The notes beneath the pieces are model-generated. The model worked only from the letters and a program-made list of their open reading frames with translations. It was not told the origin of the DNA and searched no databases. Shown here piece by piece: positions 27,705 to 36,028 of a stretch of 61,903 nucleotides of DNA. Made by a program: the position numbers and the translations under genes. The DNA comes from Spirochaetales bacterium Spiro_09 (GTDB lineage: Bacteria > Spirochaetota > Spirochaetia > Treponematales > Treponemataceae): positions 1-61,903 of the forward strand of contig LVBK01000022.1 in NCBI GenBank assembly GCA_001604385.1, given 5' to 3'. How positions within the stretch are numbered: the first letter of the stretch is position 1; each line of letters begins with the position of its first letter.

Positions 27705-29303
27705 TTAGTTACAACCAGCTACCGTGTAGACGGAAAGAATGTGTTCCAACCGGTCTTTTCCGATTATTTTCATGAAATTTGCAAGCCGGGGTCCCTGATC
27801 CTTGCCGATAAGGGCCTGATAGGTAGCCGTGAATAGAGCCTTGCTTTCAAGAGCGCAATCAGTTGCTACCGCATAGACCATTTCGGACAGTGTTTTTTCA
27901 TCAACGCTGTCCATCTTCGGAAGAACCGTATCACGTATTTGTATGATCGCCTCGAGCGCTGCGCCGGAAAGGTCGGCCCTTGAACCGTCCTTTCGCAAAC
28001 TGAAGCGGAATTCCTCGGGAGCGCATTCGGTAATCCAGTACCAGGCGCACTGACAGCGCGTCCGTAACCGCTCGATCTGGTCTGCGCGAACGTCGGGAAG
28101 GGAGTCTATGACCGCGTCGATATTGCCGTCATTGGTTTGCAGCAAATTGCACAGATGCCGGAAGGGAACCTGATAGGATATTGACGGCGGCATCCGGTCA
28201 ACCTGCGACAGTTCATAGATCCGGCGTTCCTTTTCGAGCACTTCCTCGTTCTTCGCCGTATCGATTCCCCAGGCAATACGCTCGGTCTTGTCGTAGTCCT
28301 CGTAAATCTTTATGACATCGAGATCAAAGCTGATGACGAATTCAGTGTTTGGCCGGGTTCCGGCAAAGAGGTAGCGGACAATTTCCGGTTGATACACGCG
28401 CAACACGTCATCAAGGTCCACGACCTTCCCCTTGGAAGACGACATTTTTCCGGGTGTTCCCTTGATGCCGATAAAGTCATAGCGGAAACTTACCGGAGCG
28501 GGCCAGCCATAGACTTCCTCGGACACATGCTTTGCCGTATCAAAGGAACCTCCCTGTGAGTGATGATCCTTGCCGGCAGGCTCGAAGACTGTCTTTTCAT
28601 GATGCCAGCGCATGGGCCAGTCAACACGCCAGCCCAGTTTAACGCCCTTGGAGGTACGCAGATCGACTGTCTCGGCATGGCCGCATTCGCAGGAATACGA
28701 AAGGCCCCAATCCCCGTCCCAGCCGGATATTTCAGTGGTGTCACGGTTACAGCTGTCGCAGAACACTGACACTGGCCAGTACTCTTCGGTCATCTGGTGC
28801 GCCTCGTCCCGGTACCGGTTCAGGATTTCCTTCAGTTTGTCCCGGTTCTGCAAGGCTGTTTTCATACCCTGTGCGTACATTCCGGAACGATACCGGTCTG
28901 CCTGATACAGAAATTCGGGATGGATGCCGACTATGGGGAGCCGCGATTCAACGTCGACCTCGTGATGGCGGGCATAGCTTGTATCCCGCTCGAAGGGGTC
29001 GGGAACCATGGTTATGGGAAACCGCACATGGGCTGCAAGGACATCCTGTTTGGGCATGTTTACCGGAACTTTTCTGAACACGTCATAGTCGTCCCAGGAG
29101 TAAATGAAACGAACCTGTTTTCCCCGGGCGCGCAGCGCGCGTACAACCAGATCTACCGAGATAATCTCGCGGAAGTTACCGATGTGAACGGTACCCGAAG
29201 GGGTGATGCCCGATGCGCAGGTATACACATCGAGGTCTCCGCGTTCGCGGATAATTTTATCGGCGGTTTGATCCGCCCAGTGTGAGAGCTTTGCCTTGTC
29301 CAT
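27705..29303 (-). CDS. lysS: Lysyl-tRNA synthetase, class I
   Basis: Charges tRNA-Lys. This is the class I enzyme typical of archaea, spirochaetes and some alphaproteobacteria, 532 residues. HIGH is seen in SGTVHIGNF (about 37-45) and KMSKS as GKMSSSKGK (about 278-286). A Cys-rich zinc-binding-like insert (FCDSCN and SYSCECGHA, about 175-200) is also present. The start at 29303 is supported by TTGTCC-17 bp-TATAGT ending 8 nt upstream, and there is no Shine-Dalgarno. The gene lies between the LacI-like gene and the GH43 gene on the same strand but has its own promoter. Confidence 0.95.
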   Translation of the reverse strand: MDKAKLSHWADQTADKIIRERGDLDVYTCASGITPSGTVHIGNFREIISVDLVVRALRARGKQVRFIYSWDDYDVFRKVPVNMPKQDVLAAHVRFPITMVPDPFERDTSYARHHEVDVESRLPIVGIHPEFLYQADRYRSGMYAQGMKTALQNRDKLKEILNRYRDEAHQMTEEYWPVSVFCDSCNRDTTEISGWDGDWGLSYSCECGHAETVDLRTSKGVKLGWRVDWPMRWHHEKTVFEPAGKDHHSQGGSFDTAKHVSEEVYGWPAPVSFRYDFIGIKGTPGKMSSSKGKVVDLDDVLRVYQPEIVRYLFAGTRPNTEFVISFDLDVIKIYEDYDKTERIAWGIDTAKNEEVLEKERRIYELSQVDRMPPSISYQVPFRHLCNLLQTNDGNIDAVIDSLPDVRADQIERLRTRCQCAWYWITECAPEEFRFSLRKDGSRADLSGAALEAIIQIRDTVLPKMDSVDEKTLSEMVYAVATDCALESKALFTATYQALIGKDQGPRLANFMKIIGKDRLEHILSVYTVAGCN

Positions 29304-29311
29304 AAGGAAAC

Positions 29312-29340
29312 ACTATAACGGATTTGAAAAAAAGGGACAA
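29312..29340 (-). promoter_or_regulatory. lysS promoter (leaderless)
   Basis: On the minus strand: TTGTCC (29340-29335), 17 bp, TATAGT (29317-29312), then 8 nt to the ATG at 29303. Confidence 0.75.
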
Positions 29341-29344
29341 TCAG

Positions 29345-30349
29345 TCAGGCCGAATCGCGGGCTACCAGCTCGGGCATAATTATCAGATTTTCGCCGGGGC
29401 CATTCACGCAACCTTCAAGGGCAAGCACCAGGGAAGCGGCCCCCGCTATCATGGAGCGCTCCCGTATCGTCGTCAGGGACGGCTCGACAAGCGCCGCAAC
29501 CGGCAAGTCGTCGTAGCCCATTACCGCAAGGTCTCCGGGAACCGACAGGCCGGCCTTTCGGGCCGCGCGCAGGCACCCGATGGCGACCATATCGCCGGCC
29601 GCGCAAAATACCGCGTCGGGCACCGGCTTGAGCTCTCTTAACGCCTCGAAGGCCCGGGAACCGGCGGCCTCATCGTTAGTCGCTACCTCGACGATCAGGG
29701 ATTCATCGAATTCGCGGCCAAGTCGCTTCAAGGAATTGAGGTAGCCCATCAAGCGTTCAGAGGCGCTTACGCAGGGCTCGGAACCGGAAGTCGAGGCGGT
29801 CACCAGGGCAATTCGCCGGTATCCCCTCTTGTGCAGATAATTCATGCCGATCGCCATGCCCTTCTGGTTTTCCAGCAACACGGAACGAGCCCCGTTTACC
29901 CGGGATTGCACCAGAACGAGCGGTTTCCCCGCTTCGGCATAACGGATTACCGTTTGCTCTTCGGGACTTAGATTAAGGACAATGACCGCCGAAATCTGTT
30001 CGTATTGCAACAGCATGTGCAGGGTGGTTTCCCGCAAGGTGGCCGAATACCGGGTAGGAAGGGCAACCAGGGAAGAACTGAGCCCGAGGGCGGACATTGC
30101 CCGATCAATACCCTTGAAAGCCTCGACATCGCTGGCGGAGTCCAGTAGCCCGCTCAAAATTGCGACAGAGGCGGGTCGGGGATCGCCCTTCCAGATTGCG
30201 AAGCTGTCCAGATATTTAGTCCGGGAGATGGTCTTCATCACATGACGGACAACCTCCGGCTCAAGGGAGGACGGCGTGATGAGCGCCTCCAGCAGCGTTT
30301 CACAGGACAGAGACGCCTTTTCAGCAAGTTCATGAAGGGTCATTGCCAT
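29345..30349 (-). CDS. LacI/GalR-family regulator with divergent DNA-binding part
   Basis: A 334-residue regulator. Residues about 60-330 form a periplasmic-binding-like ligand domain (VAILSGLLDS, KRGYRRIALVTA, PDAVFCAAGDMVAIGCLRAARKAG, VMGYDDLPVAALVEPSLTTI). The N-terminal helix-turn-helix is present (TLHELAEKASLSCETLLEAL) but the recognition helix differs from the usual VATVSRVLN, and the hinge motif YxPNxxAR is missing. It may bind an unusual operator or not act as a classic repressor. GGGGAG precedes the ATG at 30349. It lies 62 bp downstream of the ACT gene, on the same strand. The GH43 operator nearby is a candidate target, but this is uncertain given the divergent HTH. Confidence 0.8.
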   Translation of the reverse strand: MAMTLHELAEKASLSCETLLEALITPSSLEPEVVRHVMKTISRTKYLDSFAIWKGDPRPASVAILSGLLDSASDVEAFKGIDRAMSALGLSSSLVALPTRYSATLRETTLHMLLQYEQISAVIVLNLSPEEQTVIRYAEAGKPLVLVQSRVNGARSVLLENQKGMAIGMNYLHKRGYRRIALVTASTSGSEPCVSASERLMGYLNSLKRLGREFDESLIVEVATNDEAAGSRAFEALRELKPVPDAVFCAAGDMVAIGCLRAARKAGLSVPGDLAVMGYDDLPVAALVEPSLTTIRERSMIAGAASLVLALEGCVNGPGENLIIMPELVARDSA

Positions 30350-30411
30350 ATCAATCTCCCCGAAAACCGACCGTCAATGCCGGAAAAACGTCATGTCCTT
30401 CCGGCGCTCCC

Positions 30412-30828
30412 TTAAAACGACTCCGCTATCGTCAAACCGTTGTCCTTGACGACGGCCAAACCTTTTTCAATATCTTCTACCTTGAAAATGACGACAGCGG
30501 TTTCTCCTGCCTTGTCGAGCGCCGCATAGAGGTACTCGATATTTATCGTATTTTTCTCGAACAGGGCAAGAACGCCGGCAAGGCTGCCCACCCGGTCAGA
30601 GATACTGACCGCAAGCACCTCGGTGGTTTTGGTGGTAAACTCGGCCTTTTTCAGGAGGGATAGGGCCTTGTCGGGATTATCGACGATTATTCTGAGTATG
30701 CCGAAATCGGCTGTGTCCGCGATCATGATTGCCCGAAGGTTCACACCGCCATCCTTGAGAACGCGGGTTACCTCGGCAAGGCGTCCCGCCGCGTTTTCCA
30801 GAAAAATTGAAATTTGCTGTATCTTCAT
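30412..30828 (-). CDS. Tandem ACT-domain protein
   Basis: A 138-residue cytosolic protein made of two ACT domains (about 1-68 and 70-138). The N-terminal one starts QISIFLENAAGRLAEVTRVL and the second has ISDRVGSLAGVLALFEKNTINIEYLYA. ACT domains bind amino acids and signal their level. Proteins of this kind are commonly encoded beside phenylacetate-CoA ligase and indolepyruvate oxidoreductase genes, which fits its place 28 bp after paaK. A good GGAGG precedes the ATG. It is likely a sensor of aromatic or branched amino acids. Confidence 0.88.
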   Translation of the reverse strand: MKIQQISIFLENAAGRLAEVTRVLKDGGVNLRAIMIADTADFGILRIIVDNPDKALSLLKKAEFTTKTTEVLAVSISDRVGSLAGVLALFEKNTINIEYLYAALDKAGETAVVIFKVEDIEKGLAVVKDNGLTIAESF

Positions 30829-30856
30829 TCCGTTCCTCCGTTGTCTTGCGCCCCGA

Positions 30857-32161
30857 TCAAATCTGCCGCTTGTCGATTACCCGCTTCGCCTTGCCGATCG
30901 ACCGTTCGATACTCTTCGGTTCAACCAGCTTGACCCGCAGATTGATGCCCAGCTTGCTCTTCATCACCGCTTCTATTCGGCTCCGCAAATGCTCCATATC
31001 TTTCGTTTCGTCGGAGAACTCGCTTGCATTGACCTCGACATGCAGTTCGGCCTCGTCAAGGTGGGTCTGTGCGCTGCGGTCAACGATAATCAGATAATTA
31101 GGATCGACTCCCTGAATTTCGATGAGCGCATGCTCGATCTGGCTCGGGAATACGTTGACGCCGCGAATGATCAAAAGATCATCGGTACGGCCGAAGAGAC
31201 GGTGAATCCGTCGGGTGGTTCGTCCGCAGCCGCAGCGCTCGGGAATAATAAAGGTAATGTCGCGGGTGCGATACCGGATAAGGGGAGTTCCCTCTTTGGT
31301 AATGGTTGTAATGACCAGTTCGCCCTTTTGACCTTCGGGAAGAACCGCGCCGGTTGTCGGGTCGATAATTTCCGGATACCACAGGTCCTCGTTCACATGC
31401 ATGCCGTACTGACCCTCGCATTCGAAGGCGACACCCGGACCGGTAATTTCGGTCAAGCCATAAATGTCGTAGGCCTTGATGCCCCAGGCTTTTTCAATTT
31501 CCTTTCGCATGTTCTCGCTCCAGGGTTCAGCCCCGAAGCAGCCCGAACGTATACCCAACGAGGTCGGATCAATTCCCATTTCCCTGGCCTGTTCCGCCAT
31601 GTACAGGGCGTATGAAGGGGTACAGGTAAAAATGGTGGACTTGAAATCGCGCATCAGCATGAGCTGCTTTTCCGTATTGCCTGACGAAATGGGAATAATG
31701 GTCGCGCCGATTTTTTGCGCCCCGTAATGGGTTCCCAGTCCGCCGGTAAAAAGGCCATACCCGTAGGCATTCTGCACAATATCGTTACGCGTGCCTCCGG
31801 CGCCCGACAGGGTCCGCGCCATGCCTTCCGCCCAGTCATCCATATCGCGCTGGGTATAGGCGTCGACAACCGGAGTGCCGGTAGTACCGCTCGACATATG
31901 GATTTCCACAATCTCCGCCCGGGGAACCGCCAAAAGTCCGTAGGGATAGGTGTCCCGAAGATCATCCTTCGAGGTAAAGGGCAGCCTGGCAATGTCGGCA
32001 AGGCTCTTGATGTCCCCAGGTTTGACACCCGCTGCGTCAAGTTTCGCGCGATAAAACGGAACATTGTGATATACCCGTTCAACCAAATTTTTAAGCCGGG
32101 CGAACTGCAGCGTATGCAGTGCCTCCGTATTCATACATTCCTGTTCGGGATTCCAGATCAT
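30857..32161 (-). CDS. Phenylacetate-CoA ligase family protein, copy 1
   Basis: AMP-forming acyl-CoA ligase of the PaaK type, 434 residues: activates phenylacetate or a related aryl acid to its CoA thioester, or runs in reverse to make ATP. Visible motifs are [15 protein letters not shown] (about 89-103, P-loop), [15 protein letters not shown] (about 233) and YRTRDITF (about 299), with the C-terminal [18 protein letters not shown]. The start [10 protein letters not shown] at 32161 matches the family and lies 9 nt after TATACT; a longer frame runs through that box. It has its own promoter and is followed by the ACT and LacI-like genes. Confidence 0.88.
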   Translation of the reverse strand: MIWNPEQECMNTEALHTLQFARLKNLVERVYHNVPFYRAKLDAAGVKPGDIKSLADIARLPFTSKDDLRDTYPYGLLAVPRAEIVEIHMSSGTTGTPVVDAYTQRDMDDWAEGMARTLSGAGGTRNDIVQNAYGYGLFTGGLGTHYGAQKIGATIIPISSGNTEKQLMLMRDFKSTIFTCTPSYALYMAEQAREMGIDPTSLGIRSGCFGAEPWSENMRKEIEKAWGIKAYDIYGLTEITGPGVAFECEGQYGMHVNEDLWYPEIIDPTTGAVLPEGQKGELVITTITKEGTPLIRYRTRDITFIIPERCGCGRTTRRIHRLFGRTDDLLIIRGVNVFPSQIEHALIEIQGVDPNYLIIVDRSAQTHLDEAELHVEVNASEFSDETKDMEHLRSRIEAVMKSKLGINLRVKLVEPKSIERSIGKAKRVIDKRQI

Positions 32162-32170
32162 AATGGAAAA

Positions 32171-32176
32171 AGTATA
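32171..32176 (-). promoter_or_regulatory. -10 box of paaK copy 1
   Basis: TATACT on the minus strand, 9 nt before the ATG at 32161. No convincing -35 was found; the repeat at 32230-32300 lies upstream. Confidence 0.55.
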
Positions 32177-32229
32177 CACCGATTCCAGCATGTCCGCCAG
32201 ATTTTTGTTGTCTTATAGTACGAACAGAG

Positions 32230-32300
32230 GCAGCGGGCGCCAGGGCACGGGAAGGCCCGTACGGCGGAGCCCCCGCCGCGAAAGCCCCAGCAGGGGCGTC
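32230..32300. repeat. Intergenic palindromic repeat, copy C
   Basis: Core hairpin CGGCGG/CCGCCG around AGCCC at 32262-32278, followed by GCAGGGGC (32290-32297). Compared with copy A the two outer stem pairs are changed on both arms, which preserves base pairing. Confidence 0.65.
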
Positions 32301-32306
32301 CACTGT

Positions 32307-33617
32307 TCAGTCTTTTGGGCGGCGGTCCTCGACCCGCTTCGCCTTGCCCTCGGATACCGGCAGCGAACCCGGCTGCTTCAGTTCAACCTGCGGCCGCACG
32401 GTAATCAGGGAGGCCATTTCATCCCGCAACCGCTCGCGCAGGGCATTTATTACCCGGGAATCGTCTGCAAAGACCTCGGATGTAATTTCAACCTGAACCG
32501 TCAACTTGTCCAGGACACCTTCCTTGTCAACAATAATGAAATAGTTCGCACCCACACCCTTGGTGCGGAGCAGAACCTCTTCGATCTGGCTGGGAAAGAC
32601 ATTGACTCCGTTAATGATAAGCATGTCATCGGTGCGTCCGGTAAAACGGGCAAGGCGGCGGTGAGTCCGTCCGCAACGGCAGGGTCCGGGAATAATGCGG
32701 GTCAGGTCGCGGGTCCGGTAGCGGATCAGGGGCATTGCGTCGCGGCACAGGATGGTGATGACCAGCTCTCCTATTTCGCCCTCGGGAACCGGTTCAAAGG
32801 TTTCAGGATCCAGAAGCTCGAAAATATAGCGGTCTTCCCACATATGCAGGCCGTCACGGAAGATGCACTCAAAGGCTACGCCTGGACCGTTCATCTCGCT
32901 CATGCCGTAGCAGTTGTACACCTCGATACCCAATTTGTCCTGAATCTTGCACCGCAGCTCCTCGGAATGGGGTTCCGCGCCGGTAATGGCCTTTTTCAGG
33001 GCAAGGGAAGAGCGATCATAGCCTTCCTGTTCAATAGCCGCGTGCAAATGCAACAGATAGCTCGGAGTCGCATGAATAATGGTAGTTCCGAAGTCCTGCA
33101 TGAATTTGAGCTGGCGCAAGGTATTGCCCGCGCTTGTCGGAATAACCATCGCACCCATCAGCTCGGCGCCATAATGAAAGCACAAACCTCCGGTAAAGAG
33201 GCCGTAGGTCATCATGTTCTGGATAATGTCGTGACGGGAACCGCCTGCGGCAACAAGACAGCGCGCCATGGTGTCGCTTGCGGTATCAAGGTCCTTCTGG
33301 GTCAGGTAAATGACCGTCGGCGTTCCGGTCGTTCCGCTCGAGGCGTGTATGCGAACAACTTCTTCGCGGTTAACTGCAAGAAGGCCAAAGGGATAGGCTT
33401 CCCGGAGGTCTCCCTTGGTGGTAAAGGGAAGCTTGCGCAAATCGGCAAGACTTTCAATATCATCCGGAGAATTGATACCGCAGGAAGGAAGCCGTTTCGA
33501 ATAAAACTCTGTCTTCAAGGCCTGGGCAATCTGTTTTTTCAGACCCTCAAGCTGAATCCGCTCGATTTCCGCACGGGGAGCCGTCTCGATCGCCTTGTCG
33601 CGGAACGGAACGGTCAT
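32307..33617 (-). CDS. Phenylacetate-CoA ligase family protein, copy 2
   Basis: A second PaaK-type acyl-CoA ligase, 436 residues, clearly homologous to the copy at 30857-32161 but with a different N-terminus (MTVPFRDKAIETAPR). Motifs are [15 protein letters not shown] (about 93-107), [15 protein letters not shown] (about 237) and YRTRDLTRI. It overlaps the iorB stop by four bases (ATGA), so it belongs to the iorA-pepF-iorB unit and probably acts on the aryl-CoA made there. Two paralogues may have different acid specificity (for example phenylacetate and indoleacetate), which is an inference. Confidence 0.9.
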   Translation of the reverse strand: MTVPFRDKAIETAPRAEIERIQLEGLKKQIAQALKTEFYSKRLPSCGINSPDDIESLADLRKLPFTTKGDLREAYPFGLLAVNREEVVRIHASSGTTGTPTVIYLTQKDLDTASDTMARCLVAAGGSRHDIIQNMMTYGLFTGGLCFHYGAELMGAMVIPTSAGNTLRQLKFMQDFGTTIIHATPSYLLHLHAAIEQEGYDRSSLALKKAITGAEPHSEELRCKIQDKLGIEVYNCYGMSEMNGPGVAFECIFRDGLHMWEDRYIFELLDPETFEPVPEGEIGELVITILCRDAMPLIRYRTRDLTRIIPGPCRCGRTHRRLARFTGRTDDMLIINGVNVFPSQIEEVLLRTKGVGANYFIIVDKEGVLDKLTVQVEITSEVFADDSRVINALRERLRDEMASLITVRPQVELKQPGSLPVSEGKAKRVEDRRPKD

Positions 33618-34180
33618 GCCTTTTCTCCCAGTTCGAGGGCTTTCAGGTTAATCTCGACAAGGCGCGGATCCTTTTTCCCGAAGGTCTCCTGGATACTTTG
33701 CTTCAAGGCGCTCTCGCTGACGGGAAGATAGGGAGAAGCCGCCCCGATGAGCGCCATGTTTTCCGCTTTCAGGTTTCCCGCCTCCCGGGCAATGGATTCC
33801 GCGGCTACCAGACGGGAACGGGGCAAGGCCCGGATCGCGGCATGAATGGTCTCAAGGTCGGGATAGTTTGAAATATTGACAAAGGACTCCGCCGCGCTCA
33901 CCAGAATTCCGTCGGGTTTGAGAAACGACAGGTAGCGGAGGCTCTCCACCGGTTCCATGGACAGAATCATATCTGCGCCGCCCGAGGGGATCAGGTCGGA
34001 AGAAATTGTGCGGTCGGCAATCCGCATGTGCGCCTGGACACCGCCACCGCGCTGGCTCATGCCGTGCACCTCGGACTGGCGCACCTGGAATCCGTCAATC
34101 ATGGCCGCACGCGCGATAATGGTCGCAACGGAAAGAACTCCCTGGCCGCCGACACCCGACAAAATTATATCATAGGTCAT
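33614..34180 (-). CDS. iorB: Indolepyruvate ferredoxin oxidoreductase, beta subunit
   Basis: Small subunit of the TPP-dependent enzyme that oxidatively decarboxylates aryl pyruvates to aryl-acetyl-CoA. The 188 residues begin with the gamma-domain motif DIILSGVGGQGVLSVATIIA and contain QSEVHGMSQRGGGVQAHMRI, as in other IorB proteins. AAAGGAG precedes the ATG at 34180. It is separated from iorA by the pepF gene, which is unusual because the two subunits are normally encoded side by side. It overlaps paaK copy 2 downstream. Confidence 0.93.
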   Translation of the reverse strand: MTYDIILSGVGGQGVLSVATIIARAAMIDGFQVRQSEVHGMSQRGGGVQAHMRIADRTISSDLIPSGGADMILSMEPVESLRYLSFLKPDGILVSAAESFVNISNYPDLETIHAAIRALPRSRLVAAESIAREAGNLKAENMALIGAASPYLPVSESALKQSIQETFGKKDPRLVEINLKALELGEKA

Positions 34181-34222
34181 ATTGAAATCTCCTTTTTCGT
34201 ATGTTACCGAGGCCCGACAGCG

Positions 34223-36028
34223 TCATTTCTCCTGACGGGCGTCAACCAACCGCTCAAATTCGTCTATGGTCGATATGAAGACGTCTATCCCGGTTTGCCA
34301 GAATTCGGCGCGTTCTATATCGAAACCCGCACGGCGGGTCAGCTCCACCGCATTCATGCGCCCGGTATCCAGAAGAATTTCCTCGTAGGTCCGGGCGAAG
34401 GAAGGTCCTTCTTTTTTGTAGCGCGCAAAGAGGGCGAACGCGAAAAGCTGCCCGAAGGCATAGGGGAAATTGTAGAAATCGAGCGAGCTGAAATAATAAT
34501 GCGGCTTGACCACCCACATCCAGGGATGATAGCCGTCCGCTGCGAGACCTTCTCCGTAGGTTTTCATTTGGGCATCACGCATCAGGGCGCACAGCTGCGA
34601 GGCTGAAAGATCCGCGTTTGCGCGCGCATCCATGACCGACTGCTCAAAATAATACCGAGAAAGAATATCGACCAGGATTTGACATCCATCCTGCAAGTGC
34701 ATTTCAAGCAACGACAATCGTCCACCTTCATCAGCCTTTTCCAGTTCCTCATGAAAAACTATGGTTTCGGCAAAAATGGACGCGGTCTCGGCCAAAGTCA
34801 TGGGATAGGACTGTAACAGAGGCGGCTGGTCCTTGAGCACCTCCGCATGGAAGGCATGACCCAGCTCGTGGGCAACAGTGGTCAGGCTGCTGAAACTGCG
34901 GTCAAAATTGCACATGACACGCGTTTCCTTCACCATGGCCATATCGGTACAATAGGCGCCGCCTATTTTCCCCGGCCTCATTTCCGCGTCAATCCAGGAA
35001 TTATCGAAGGCCTTTTTCGCGAAATTTCCCAGAGAGGGGGAAAACGACGAAAAGGTGCGGATAATGGTTTGTTCAAGCTCTTTCCAGCCGTACTCGCTTA
35101 CCGAATTACCCACCGGGGCAAAAAGGTCATAAAAGGCACAGCGTTCAAGACCCAGCAGCCGGGCCTTTGCCGCAAGATATCTCCGCCAGTGCGGCAGGGA
35201 TTGTTCCATGGCGGAAATGAGAGATGAAAGAGCCTTCCGGCTGATCCGTCCCTGGGCAAGCGATTGATCCAGCGCGCCGTTCCAGTTCCGTCGTCTGTTC
35301 AGGGTCAAAGAGCTTCCTTTAACCCCATTGATGCAGGCTGCGACGCTCATTTCGATCGACTTGCAGAGCGCAGTTTCCTTTTCGAAGGCCTTGCGTCGAA
35401 CTGACCGGTCGGGATCGAAGGCCAGGGAACGAAGAGCGGTCAACGTCTTTGTTTCGCCGGTCGACTCATCCCACACAATTTCGGCGCTGGAAGTCAGCTG
35501 TTCCTGCAAGCGGCCCCAGGCATCGGCGCCCGATCGGGCAAGATCCGAGGCAAGATCCTCTTCCTGTTCCGACATTTGCCGGGTTTGCAGAAAAAGGGAT
35601 TCCTCAAAATAAAAGGCGTACGGGGCAAGAAGCGCATTGTTCCGGACAGCGGAAAGAACCTTATTGCGCCGCGCAGCGAGCAGATTGCGGAACAATACGG
35701 AGAGGCGTGAAAACGGAACACAGAGTTCCTCGACCGCATTGATTTCGGCAAGGGCCCGGGTGTCTGCGGTATTAACCGTGTATACCGCGCTGCAATACGA
35801 ACCGAGGGTTCCCGAGACCACCGCCGATTCATTTTCAAGCCCCAGGGCGCGGAGGAGCCAGGCATCGAAAAGGCTGGTGTCCGCGGGAACAGAGGCGAGA
35901 TGAAGCGAAATCTCTTCGGCAAGAAGGGTTAGGCGTTTTTTTGTGTCCGTGAACAGGGTGGAATCAAAACCGGGAAAAACCGAATCAAGACTCCACCGGG
36001 GAACCGGATCCTGCGAGGTATCAGACAT
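34223..36028 (-). CDS. pepF: Oligoendopeptidase F
   Basis: Cytosolic M3-family zinc metallopeptidase that cuts oligopeptides. The 601-residue protein has the zinc motif HELGHAFH (about 382-389) and a downstream Glu in LAETASIFAETIVFHE, as expected for PepF/thimet peptidases. Its start overlaps the iorA stop by 8 bases with AAGGAAG before it, and iorB begins 42 bp after its stop, so it lies in the middle of the ior operon. The place suggests that peptide breakdown feeds aryl amino acid oxidation. Confidence 0.93.
   Translation of the reverse strand: MSDTSQDPVPRWSLDSVFPGFDSTLFTDTKKRLTLLAEEISLHLASVPADTSLFDAWLLRALGLENESAVVSGTLGSYCSAVYTVNTADTRALAEINAVEELCVPFSRLSVLFRNLLAARRNKVLSAVRNNALLAPYAFYFEESLFLQTRQMSEQEEDLASDLARSGADAWGRLQEQLTSSAEIVWDESTGETKTLTALRSLAFDPDRSVRRKAFEKETALCKSIEMSVAACINGVKGSSLTLNRRRNWNGALDQSLAQGRISRKALSSLISAMEQSLPHWRRYLAAKARLLGLERCAFYDLFAPVGNSVSEYGWKELEQTIIRTFSSFSPSLGNFAKKAFDNSWIDAEMRPGKIGGAYCTDMAMVKETRVMCNFDRSFSSLTTVAHELGHAFHAEVLKDQPPLLQSYPMTLAETASIFAETIVFHEELEKADEGGRLSLLEMHLQDGCQILVDILSRYYFEQSVMDARANADLSASQLCALMRDAQMKTYGEGLAADGYHPWMWVVKPHYYFSSLDFYNFPYAFGQLFAFALFARYKKEGPSFARTYEEILLDTGRMNAVELTRRAGFDIERAEFWQTGIDVFISTIDEFERLVDARQEK

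Noticed and set aside
27690-27710. Hairpin AAAGGC-TCTG-GCCTTT after lysS
   Set aside because: The stem is short and is followed by CGC rather than a T-run, so termination is doubtful.
32163-33731. Open frame of 522 codons on the plus strand
   Set aside because: Antisense to paaK copy 2 and part of iorB, both of which have clear motifs on the minus strand. No protein-like features.
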